Part shown: piece by piece, positions 15,411 to 22,290 of the stretch
How the letters are laid out: each line of letters begins with the position of its first letter
Numbering within the stretch: the first letter of the stretch is position 1
Virus record (IMG/VR): IMGVR_UViG_3300032282_006051
Coordinates: 1 to 23,209 of that record
Source: a virus
DNA length: 23,209 bases
Direction: 5' to 3' (one strand)
Program-made: the position numbers and the translations under genes
Notes under the pieces: generated by a model
What the model saw: only the letters and a program-made list of their open reading frames with translations
What the model was told of the DNA's origin: nothing
Databases searched by the model: none

Positions 15411-17414
15411 ATGGCACAAAGTAGATTCATAAATTTATCTTCTTACTGTATTGTTGAATATCAGTTTGAACAACTAACCTCTCTTAATTTCTATAGTGAA
15501 GATTTTACGTTTGTTGAAAATACTATTACTGGTGAACACCAAATATTTAATACTGATGCTTCGTATAATACCCTAAAGAATATCCAGGACTTATCAGTTG
15601 TCTCAATAGGAAATAATTCATATGCTTATTTAGATAGTGAAAAAGTGCCTAATTATCTTACGTATGATACTCAATTAACTTCTTCTACACTATCTGGTTA
15701 TAATGTAGTAATGGATAAAGTAAGATTTCACTTTGTTGCTGGTTTCGATTTTGATAATTTTAAAGCTTTAATATTATCAATTAATAATACTGAGAATAAT
15801 GGAACCAAGTGTACTTTCGCAAATATATTATTAGCGCCTGAAACAATCGCACAGCTTATAATCTTTAATCCAAAACCATTATTCCTTTCAAATGCAGTAT
15901 ATGATAGATATGTTGATATCTATGTTCCATCTATAAAGAATATCAATAGTGATTTTGAGACAGCACCAATTCCTGGAATTACATTTGCTGCTGCGATTAC
16001 TCCGAGTCCAAGCGGACCAGTTGGATTTATCTATAATAATCCAATAACTATATCACTACTTGAATGCGGAAATAAAAAGACAATTTATACAAATACTTCA
16101 GTTACCTATGATTCATATGAAGTAACAGATGCTTTTCATGCAACCGTATCCCAGACCAATGAGTTTGATAATGTTGGTGCGTATGTTGCTGAATCACTGG
16201 TTGGTGACTATTTAGAATTTTATTTGACATTTAATTCAGCTTTTCCAGGTGAGTTAATATCTATCCTAGATAAAAGAAATCCAAATGACGATTGGATTAT
16301 CGTACACCAGTTAAGTGTATTTGAACAAGTAGGATCAGCTTTTATTAATACGTCAAGACTAGTTTTCTTCCAGGAAGATTCATACGATGAACCTAATGTA
16401 TTTAGACCCGTTCTTAAGTATGCTCATGAAGCCATAAGTATGTCAGTTGATTATATTGCACGATTAACAAATCGTCGAAATGGTGAGCAAATTATTAGAG
16501 AAGCTTCATTTAATCTAGTTTCTCCAAAGAAATATGGTCGAAACTTAATAAACTTGCCTTTACTTGAAAAACCTCAATCTCAGAAAATTTATAATAAAAT
16601 TGTCAAGAACAACTTTGAAGCTACTTCATTATTTATTGAACCTGTACCAGTTGGAAAACAGCCAGTTGTTGTACCACAATCACCGACGACTATTACTCAA
16701 ATAACTGAAGTCGTCCGTACTGAATTTATCCCAATATTCTTTAATAATAACAATATTTCAATATCTAATGTTAATTCAATGACTACTTCTACTGATTCAT
16801 CAGAAGAGGTAATATTTGCACCAGGTAAACTTAGATTTATTCTTTCACCATTTGATAACGTTCTTAAATTAAAGGTATTTACTGAAGCGACTCTAGCAAA
16901 TGCTGAAAATCCATTAGTACCACTAGACTTAAATGTAAATTCTGCAAAATATCGACTTGTTTTTGAGACAACTACTGGTAAGATCGCGATTGACAATGTT
17001 AATGATTCTAATCAGGAGAATTTATCAACTGGCCAAGTCACATTTAATATTGCTAAGAAAGATAGTGAAGCTGTTTTAAATTCATCAAATCGAACACTAT
17101 ACTTAATCTCAGTTTCACAAGATGGTAGAGAGACATTAATGTATACTGGAGAATGGAGAAAACCTAGTGAACAGGCTGACGTTGATGCTGCAATCGCTCA
17201 AGCAAAAGCAGATGCTGCATCCAAAAAAGATACTTCCTCTATACTTAATGGTATTAGGGATCGTATATCTCTTATCACTAAGCTAGATCTTGCAAATAAG
17301 GTTGATCTACGTTCAAATGTAAAAAATAAAGGAGAAGCACCAGTTGTAAATAGGTTCGGCGTTGCTGGATCAAAGTCAATACGAACAAGTGGTTCTAACT
17401 CTAAGAACAAATAA
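15411..17414 (+). CDS. Large unknown virion-type protein
   Basis: A 667-residue protein, the largest in the window, starting 3 nt after the previous stop. The N-terminal two thirds are beta-rich with repeated Asn/Ser/Tyr turns and aromatic strands (FTFVENTITGEHQIFNTD, IYVPSIKNINSDFETA, LEFYLTFNSAFPG). Around residues 410-430 there is a short Pro-rich stretch (EPVPVGKQPVVVPQSPTT). The C-terminal 90 residues change character: a helical Ala-rich segment (VDAAIAQAKADAASKKD) followed by a basic end (NKGEAPVVNRFGVAGSKSIR). There is no signal peptide or membrane helix. The composition fits a tail, baseplate or fibre-attachment protein; the family is not recognised. A 76-nt gap with an inverted repeat and an AT element follows. 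Confidence 0.75.
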   Translation: MAQSRFINLSSYCIVEYQFEQLTSLNFYSEDFTFVENTITGEHQIFNTDASYNTLKNIQDLSVVSIGNNSYAYLDSEKVPNYLTYDTQLTSSTLSGYNVVMDKVRFHFVAGFDFDNFKALILSINNTENNGTKCTFANILLAPETIAQLIIFNPKPLFLSNAVYDRYVDIYVPSIKNINSDFETAPIPGITFAAAITPSPSGPVGFIYNNPITISLLECGNKKTIYTNTSVTYDSYEVTDAFHATVSQTNEFDNVGAYVAESLVGDYLEFYLTFNSAFPGELISILDKRNPNDDWIIVHQLSVFEQVGSAFINTSRLVFFQEDSYDEPNVFRPVLKYAHEAISMSVDYIARLTNRRNGEQIIREASFNLVSPKKYGRNLINLPLLEKPQSQKIYNKIVKNNFEATSLFIEPVPVGKQPVVVPQSPTTITQITEVVRTEFIPIFFNNNNISISNVNSMTTSTDSSEEVIFAPGKLRFILSPFDNVLKLKVFTEATLANAENPLVPLDLNVNSAKYRLVFETTTGKIAIDNVNDSNQENLSTGQVTFNIAKKDSEAVLNSSNRTLYLISVSQDGRETLMYTGEWRKPSEQADVDAAIAQAKADAASKKDTSSILNGIRDRISLITKLDLANKVDLRSNVKNKGEAPVVNRFGVAGSKSIRTSGSNSKNK

Positions 17415-17435
17415 TCAATTGAATATAAATCCTAA

Positions 17436-17459
17436 CAATAAATAATTAGCGATTTATTG
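17436..17459. repeat. Perfect 8-bp inverted repeat in intergenic gap
   Basis: CAATAAAT (17436-17443) and ATTTATTG (17452-17459) are perfect inverted copies with an 8-nt loop. It lies between the stop of 15411-17414 and the AT element before 17491. All-AT stems are weak, so a terminator is doubtful; the left arm itself contains an AATAAAT-type element and the right arm its inverse. Confidence 0.35.
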
Positions 17460-17480
17460 AGATAAATAAAAAAAAATAAT
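17459..17480 (+). promoter_or_regulatory. Late-promoter-like AT element
   Basis: GAGATAAATAAAAAAAAATA at 17459-17478 contains GATAAATA (17461-17468), ending 23 nt before the ATG at 17491. It is nearly identical to the minus-strand elements before 1210 and 2603. Confidence 0.45.
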
Positions 17481-17490
17481 AAGGCACGAA

Positions 17491-19086
17491 ATGAAAGGCT
17501 TCGTAGACAAGATATTAACTGAACTTAAGACTAATTCTACTCTTAAAACAGACCCGCTTGTAAAACTTTTAACAGAATCTATTGATAAATCTATTTCTTT
17601 AGGTGAAACTACTCCTTCTATCTATGAGAATTTGAAGAGTGGTCTTACTTCAATAAATGCTAGAGTTAAAAGCAAACAATTAACCACAATCCTAGAACAA
17701 TTCACTAAGGTTGAGACTACTTCTGAATCTAAAACTTTTGATATTTCAAAGAAAGCAAACCTTTCTGAAAAATTAAATGCAATTAAAGAATCTAAATCTG
17801 GCACAAATCCGATAGTTAAAGGTCAAGTAGAAGTTTTTGAATCTTACTTGAATAATGGAACTCCTGATTTTGCATTATGCGAAGGCTTTATTAAATTCTT
17901 CTCAAATCATAAATATGATTCAACTATTAAAAAGCAAGTTGAAAAGGTTCAAAAATACATTAATGAAAATACATCAGAAATACTATTTTTGAATGCTATC
18001 TACACAATGGATGCAATGCCAAACCAGCAATATGCAGCAGTTAGTTCAGATCTTAAAAATATGTTGATTGGTGAATCATATACATCAGATATTCTTAAAC
18101 TTAAATATGGAACAACTGTTCCTATTGTTAATCAACTAGTAAATGATTTAAGACTTCTTGAATCTCAAACATTGGGATACTTTACATTAGGTGGAGGTGA
18201 TTCATTTACAAAAGTGACTAATCTGATCACACCTGCGACGAAAGCAAAAGATGGAATGATTCTTTATATGGACAACCGATTTGTTTCAATCCGTGAATCC
18301 AGAGGACTTACTGGTAAAGAAACTAAGGTACATATCGATGGTAGCTTTAAGATTGCCGACGTTGATCCAAATTACGTTAAAGAAAAGTTTCCAAAATTCT
18401 ATAGTGTAGCTGAATCTTTCGCTACTTTAGGATTTACTAAAAATGTTGATGGAACTAGTGTAGATTCTTCAGCAATCAGAAACTTTAATATTAGTTTTAA
18501 AACCAATGAAGAGAGAGAATTAGATCTTTATCTAAATGAGTCTAAAGTTTCTAACTTGGATGAAATTAACTTAATGGAAGCTCTTTCTTTGGAAAGTAAT
18601 GATGTTAAGAACAGAGTAATTACTCTTTTTGAAAACTCAAGTAACTTATTTAACTTTGATTTCATTAAGGAATTAACTAATGATCGTACTTTAAGCGAAG
18701 CATTTGTTCTTAAGTTAAATGAAGAATTCTATATTTGTGAGAAATTAAATTCAGCAGATAAAGAATGGAGAAAAATAGATGAGTACGAAATGTATGAATT
18801 CTGCATGGAAAAATTCAATTACGATATTAGTCCTATCTTTAAAACTCAAATTGATGAAAAGATTGATGCTTATAAAAAGATTGAAGCAAGAAAGAATGCT
18901 ATTTCAGTAGATATTACTAAACTTGAAGAAACAATGGAAAAACTTCAAAAGGCAATTTCAAGTCCAGATCTTGATTCAGAAGCAACTAAGAAACTTACTG
19001 GAATTAGAGAATCAATTGAATCTACTATTACTGCTCTTAAAAATGATTATGTTGGATTAGACCTATTCAAAAAGGATATAAAATGA
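17491..19086 (+). CDS. Large helical protein of unknown function
   Basis: A 531-residue soluble protein starting after a strong AT element. It is helix-rich in the first 220 residues (VDKILTELKTNSTLKTDPLV, EILFLNAIYTMDAMPN), has a more mixed middle (GMILYMDNRFVSIRESRG, then HIDGSFKIADVDPN) and ends with a coiled coil (about 465-522, ISVDITKLEETMEKLQKAIS). There is no signal or membrane helix. Its Lys/Glu/Asn-rich, low-tryptophan composition and size would fit an abundant internal or capsid-associated protein, but no family motif is visible. The stop overlaps the next start (ATGA at 19083-19086), so a tiny lipoprotein is coupled to it. Confidence 0.8.
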   Translation: MKGFVDKILTELKTNSTLKTDPLVKLLTESIDKSISLGETTPSIYENLKSGLTSINARVKSKQLTTILEQFTKVETTSESKTFDISKKANLSEKLNAIKESKSGTNPIVKGQVEVFESYLNNGTPDFALCEGFIKFFSNHKYDSTIKKQVEKVQKYINENTSEILFLNAIYTMDAMPNQQYAAVSSDLKNMLIGESYTSDILKLKYGTTVPIVNQLVNDLRLLESQTLGYFTLGGGDSFTKVTNLITPATKAKDGMILYMDNRFVSIRESRGLTGKETKVHIDGSFKIADVDPNYVKEKFPKFYSVAESFATLGFTKNVDGTSVDSSAIRNFNISFKTNEERELDLYLNESKVSNLDEINLMEALSLESNDVKNRVITLFENSSNLFNFDFIKELTNDRTLSEAFVLKLNEEFYICEKLNSADKEWRKIDEYEMYEFCMEKFNYDISPIFKTQIDEKIDAYKKIEARKNAISVDITKLEETMEKLQKAISSPDLDSEATKKLTGIRESIESTITALKNDYVGLDLFKKDIK

Positions 19087-19202
19087 AAATTCTAGTAATA
19101 ATTATTATTCTTTTAAGTTTAGCTGCATGCGCTTCTTCTAAAAAAGGAGGATGCGATGCATACAGTAAGATCGATAATGACAAGAAAAATATTAACATAT
19201 GA
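19083..19202 (+). CDS. Tiny lipoprotein overlapping both neighbours
   Basis: A 39-residue protein read from the ATG at 19083, overlapping the previous stop by 4 nt (ATGA) and overlapping the following gene in another frame. It begins MKILVIIIILLSLAACASSK: a lysine, a hydrophobic stretch, and an exact lipobox LAAC, with Cys16 as the lipidated residue. The mature part is only 24 residues (CASSKKGGCDAYSKIDNDKK and a few more) and has a second Cys. Short mature lipoproteins with CASSKKG-like ends are typical of Bacteroidota genomes. An outer-membrane lysis component (o-spanin) or a small periplasmic anchor would fit. It is easy to miss because it is short and overlapped. Confidence 0.7.
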   Translation: MKILVIIIILLSLAACASSKKGGCDAYSKIDNDKKNINI

Positions 19203-19902
19203 TCAGTTCTCAAGAGGCTTCCAACTGGGCGAGTCTCTTGATCTATCTTGGGGTTCTAAAATATTTGAGATTGGAGATCCTAGGCATGCGATCACTCCAA
19301 TCGATTGGGAACTAGTTGATGAGAGAGATCGGGAGACAGATTATAGGTTTTCACTCAATCCAAGCACAGACTATCTAGTAAAACTAACTAGGACAGTTGA
19401 CGCAAATGACGTGAACATTGAGTTCTATGCAAATGGCGACAGAGATTCAGTAACAAATGATGGAAATCCGCTGACTGTGATGTCAACTGTGATCGACATA
19501 GTCAAGGATTACTTGAATAATCATCCCGATATAGCTTCATTTTCATTCATTCCAGCAAAGGCTGATTATGATGATGACCGTAGGTTAAAGTTATATTTAA
19601 GATACATAAGAGGCCACTTTGATAGTCCTAGAATCACGAAGCAAGAATTTGGTGGAGGTTATGTTTTAATTAAGGTGATTCTTAATGGATCAATCAAAGA
19701 ATCGCTTGATCCATATATAGAATCCAAGTTAAAATTTAAAATTGGCGATCAAGTTCAAGTAAAAGATCGAATTGGAAAAGTAACGGCATTCAATGGAAAA
19801 GAATACTTAGTGATGATTGGTAGTAAAAATGAGAGAGTTCCAGAATCACAAATTGAAAAGATAAGTCAACTAAAGAAAAAGAAACCTGCGCGTAAGAAAT
19901 AA
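19156..19902 (+). CDS. Phage protein of unknown function with SH3/KOW-like C-terminus
   Basis: A 248-residue protein. The first ATG (19156) follows GGAGG by 6 nt, but an ATG at 19177 gives a start MTRKILTYDQFSRGF that looks like the N-terminus of other phage proteins, so residue 1 is uncertain. Residues about 70-160 have strands VKLTRTVDANDVNIEFYANG then helix TVIDIVKDYLNNHPDIASF and FIPAKADYDDDRRLKLYLRY. This strand-helix-strand layout recurs in uncharacterised phage proteins. The last third has FKIGDQVQVKDRIGKVTAFN, a KOW/SH3-like barrel, then a Lys/Arg-rich tail (KKKKPARKK) that could bind DNA. It overlaps the small lipoprotein by 47 nt. A strong terminator follows, so this ends the operon. 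Confidence 0.7.
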   Translation: MHTVRSIMTRKILTYDQFSRGFQLGESLDLSWGSKIFEIGDPRHAITPIDWELVDERDRETDYRFSLNPSTDYLVKLTRTVDANDVNIEFYANGDRDSVTNDGNPLTVMSTVIDIVKDYLNNHPDIASFSFIPAKADYDDDRRLKLYLRYIRGHFDSPRITKQEFGGGYVLIKVILNGSIKESLDPYIESKLKFKIGDQVQVKDRIGKVTAFNGKEYLVMIGSKNERVPESQIEKISQLKKKKPARKK

Positions 19903-20000
19903 AAATTATTAGTTTTAAAATAGCGAAGGATGTAAATTTTTACATCCTTTTGTTTTATTTGTAGTTTTTTCTCAGTATAATAACTAAAAATTTCTATAGT
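19903..20000 (+). other. Gap holding a terminator and a possible AT element
   Basis: A 98-nt gap with a hairpin terminator (19926-19960) and then AT-rich sequence leading to the next ATG. TATAATAA at 19976-19983 lies 17 nt before the ATG at 20001 and is a weaker version of the common promoter-like element. Confidence 0.5.
19926..19960 (+). terminator. Rho-independent terminator
   Basis: AAGGATGTAAA (19926-19936) pairs with TTTACATCCTT (19939-19949), an 11-bp inverted repeat of which at least 8-9 bp can form around a small loop. It is followed by TTGTTTTATTT. It lies 24 nt after the stop of the 19156 gene and ends the virion operon. Confidence 0.8.
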
Positions 20001-20276
20001 ATGAAAAAATCAATTGTAATCGGCCCTATCCAAAAGGCCAAACCTATGACAGAAAGAGCGTCAATCTTGGAACAACGCTTATCTAAAATGAAAGTTGGAA
20101 ACTTTTTCGAAGTTACTGGATTATCTGGCAAAACTGAAGTTCTTAACTTTAGAGCATCTGTAAGTTATTTCTCAAAGAAGAATAGTGTTCGTGTATCTAC
20201 ATCAATGGTAAACGGAGTTCTTAAAGTTGAAAGAGTAAAATCTGGTAAAACTAAAGAGACATCCAAAGTACAATAA
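20001..20276 (+). CDS. Small basic protein, unknown
   Basis: A 91-residue, Lys-rich protein starting after the terminator. A helix (ERASILEQRLSKMKVGNFFE) is followed by strands and a turn, GLSGKTEVLNFRASVSYF, then FRVSTS-like NSVRVSTSMVNGVLKVERVKS. This last stretch, with a basic strand and a 'G.lkV.Rv' ending, resembles small phage and plasmid proteins of unknown function that may contact nucleic acid. There is no metal-binding motif. It is followed at 17 nt by the methyltransferase gene, preceded by a weak AT element. Function unknown. Confidence 0.65.
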   Translation: MKKSIVIGPIQKAKPMTERASILEQRLSKMKVGNFFEVTGLSGKTEVLNFRASVSYFSKKNSVRVSTSMVNGVLKVERVKSGKTKETSKVQ

Positions 20277-20282
20277 TAAATA
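20275..20282 (+). promoter_or_regulatory. AT element before methyltransferase gene
   Basis: AATAAATA at 20275-20282 overlaps the preceding stop and ends 12 nt before the ATG at 20294. It is closer to the start than other copies, so a leader rather than a promoter role is also possible. Confidence 0.25.
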
Positions 20283-20293
20283 AACACTTTTAA

Positions 20294-21094
20294 ATGGATA
20301 CTCGAATAGATTTTAACACTGCCAAAAAGTTTGATCAACTTGAATTGATTGATTGGAAAACCAAATATGGTGATTTCCAATTTTATATCCGTAAAGGATT
20401 AAATGAAATTAAGTACAATGTTGGTACGAACGTTTCAAAAAGTCCAAAGAGCGGCGAATATATTAAACCATTGACTTCTGCTGCATATGGACCAGAAATG
20501 GACGTAAATGGAGTTTTTAATCAAGAGGATACATGGTTAGATATCGGTGGACATATTGGTCTTTTTGCAATCCGCATGGCTCGACAATTTCCTAAAATCA
20601 AAGAGGTCATTTCATATGAAGCTCTTCCGCATAATGCATCTTTTGCTTTAGAGAATATTAAAGTAAATAGTGTTGAATCAAACTGTTCAGTTGTACAAAA
20701 AGCAATTGTTCCAGGTGCAGAAGATACAATAGACTTCTTTATTTCAAATGACTCTGGAAAGCATTCAATTCTTCCAATTAGAGGTCGTGAGATCCTACAC
20801 GTTCCAGCAATCAATATTAATGATGCAATCAATGAACATGGGGCAACGGCTATTAAAATGGATGTTGAAGGAGCTGAATACGAACTAATTAAGGCAGTTA
20901 CTGATTGGTCTAAAGTTCGAGTAATCATTATTGAGTATCACTTTATGTACAAGCCTTTGAAGACTAATCGTGTTCAAAAATTCCAAGAGATCACAGCAAT
21001 CCTTGAACAAAACTTTGATGTTGTTCGTAAGATTGAAGCAGTTGAGTATGGTAAAAACTTTATCACTCATATTGTTGCTCTTAAAAATGATTAA
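20294..21094 (+). CDS. FkbM family methyltransferase
   Basis: A 266-residue soluble SAM-dependent methyltransferase. Motif I is WLDIGGHIGLFAIRM (81-95) with the Gly-rich SAM loop G85-G86-H87-I88-G89, preceded by D83. The acidic post-I residue is E in VISYEALPHN (the ribose contact of this family). The FkbM signature is IKMDVEGAEYELIK, with D190, E192, G193 and E195. A further strand VIIIEYHFM is typical of the family. FkbM enzymes O-methylate sugars and related hydroxyl groups, so the likely target is a glycan or an attached sugar. It lies upstream of a glycosyltransferase-like gene, separated by a terminator, and the two could modify the same product. It is the most confident non-structural call in the right part of the window. 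Confidence 0.9.
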   Translation: MDTRIDFNTAKKFDQLELIDWKTKYGDFQFYIRKGLNEIKYNVGTNVSKSPKSGEYIKPLTSAAYGPEMDVNGVFNQEDTWLDIGGHIGLFAIRMARQFPKIKEVISYEALPHNASFALENIKVNSVESNCSVVQKAIVPGAEDTIDFFISNDSGKHSILPIRGREILHVPAININDAINEHGATAIKMDVEGAEYELIKAVTDWSKVRVIIIEYHFMYKPLKTNRVQKFQEITAILEQNFDVVRKIEAVEYGKNFITHIVALKND

Positions 21095-21111
21095 GATCAA
21101 ATAATTTAAGG

Positions 21112-21144
21112 ATGGGCATCTAGATAGGTGCCCATTTTTTATTT
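21112..21144 (+). terminator. Rho-independent terminator
   Basis: ATGGGCATC (21112-21120) pairs with GGTGCCCAT (21127-21135) around loop TAGATA (one G-T pair), followed by a run of T (21135-21140) and ATTT. It has the highest GC stem in the gap after the methyltransferase and ends that transcript. Confidence 0.88.
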
Positions 21145-21177
21145 AAAACCTCACGACATATTTTAAGTAAATATTAT

Positions 21178-22242
21178 ATGAAAAGTTTATATGCATATTT
21201 TGGTCTACTTGACCTACACCAAATTGATTCTCCAGGACATTCGTTATATCAAATAGGATTAGTTGATTCATTACGTGAATCATTTGGAGAAGAAAAATTT
21301 GATTTCTATTCATATTATCCAGAAGAGATAATCAAATCAGCTGACATTCAAGGCTTTCCGGAGACAGATCTAGGCCGACTGTTTCATAAATATCGAACTG
21401 AATTATTTGATCGCCCTATCCATACTACTGACGAGTTACTACAATTAATTTCTCAAAAAACATATTCTAAATTATATCTAAAGGCTAGATTTAGAAATCT
21501 TTCAACTCTTTCTAAGAAATGGAAAGATGCTAGGAATTTTGATAGAATTGTTCAATGTGCAATTGATGCAGGATATACAAAGGACGAAATAATTATATTA
21601 GATACTGATCTTTCTCTTTCAGATAAATTCGTCGAACAAACTAAAGATTTTGTGACTATCTTGATTCCATCAATTGATTTTCCAGGAATATCTAATATGT
21701 TTCTGGTAGATTGTGTAAATTTAAACCTTACTCAATCCAAAAAAGGAATAAGCAGTGTCTTTTATGGAAATATTGATACTTCAAAATACAAGAGCGGAAA
21801 CTCAAAAAGTGAGATCTTACCGAATGCTCTTGAATGGATTGCACGTAATCACTGGTCAAGGGATGAAGATTTTTATCTAGTTTGCAAGAAGAATGATTTT
21901 GACCTAGTTTCCGATAAATTAACACAATCTACTTATCATGTAGATAGGAAAGATCGTATTAAGATTTGGGAAACTTTAGAGTCTTCTAGAATCATGATCA
22001 ATATTACTAAAGAGAAATATAATGAACGAAAGTTTATTCCAGCTAGAATATTTGAAGCAATAATCTTTGGTATGATTCCAATCTCATATAAATTTGACTT
22101 CTTATGTCCAGCATTCTCTTTTGAAAATCTTGAAGATCTTTCTGAGATTTATATGTATCTTAATGAATGTGATGAGGCTGGTCTAGAACAAGCATATAAG
22201 CATTTTATAAATTGTTATATTAATAGCTTAGACACAAAATAA
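21178..22242 (+). CDS. Glycosyltransferase-like protein (GT-B type)
   Basis: A 354-residue soluble protein. The N-terminus has DSPGHSLYQIGLVDSL (17-32), resembling the donor-side start of phage glycosyltransferases in which a Gly-His-Ser loop opens a Rossmann-type fold. The C-terminal half has SRIMINITKEKYNERKFIPA then ARIFEAIIFGMIPISY (289-304), matching the 'R..E....G.ipi' motif that holds the donor sugar nucleotide in GT-B enzymes (E293, G298). An alpha-beta alternation in the middle (IIILDTDLSLSDKF, FVTILIPSID) supports the fold. The family is not certain; DNA-modifying or virion-glycosylating roles are both known for phage enzymes. The ATG at 21178 follows the terminator by about 34 nt. 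Residues 105-130 are Lys/Arg-rich helix. Neighbours are an FkbM methyltransferase and a secreted protein. Confidence 0.6.
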   Translation: MKSLYAYFGLLDLHQIDSPGHSLYQIGLVDSLRESFGEEKFDFYSYYPEEIIKSADIQGFPETDLGRLFHKYRTELFDRPIHTTDELLQLISQKTYSKLYLKARFRNLSTLSKKWKDARNFDRIVQCAIDAGYTKDEIIILDTDLSLSDKFVEQTKDFVTILIPSIDFPGISNMFLVDCVNLNLTQSKKGISSVFYGNIDTSKYKSGNSKSEILPNALEWIARNHWSRDEDFYLVCKKNDFDLVSDKLTQSTYHVDRKDRIKIWETLESSRIMINITKEKYNERKFIPARIFEAIIFGMIPISYKFDFLCPAFSFENLEDLSEIYMYLNECDEAGLEQAYKHFINCYINSLDTK

Positions 22243-22264
22243 TTTTATCTTATCATATGTCGAT

Positions 22265-22272
22265 TATAAATA
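22265..22272 (+). promoter_or_regulatory. Exact TATAAATA element
   Basis: TATAAATA at 22265-22272 matches the T4 late promoter consensus exactly. It ends 18 nt before the ATG at 22291 but only 6 nt before the ATG at 22279, supporting 22291 as the start. Confidence 0.5.
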
Positions 22273-22290
22273 ATATAAATGGTTGACACT

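Noticed and set aside
17436-17459. Intrinsic terminator at the inverted repeat
   Set aside because: The stem is nearly all A-T and is not followed by a T-run on the plus strand.
20521-20928. Antisense open frame of 135 codons opposite the methyltransferase
   Set aside because: It mirrors a gene with clear SAM motifs; the antisense product has Ser/Ile-rich composition typical of a shadow frame.
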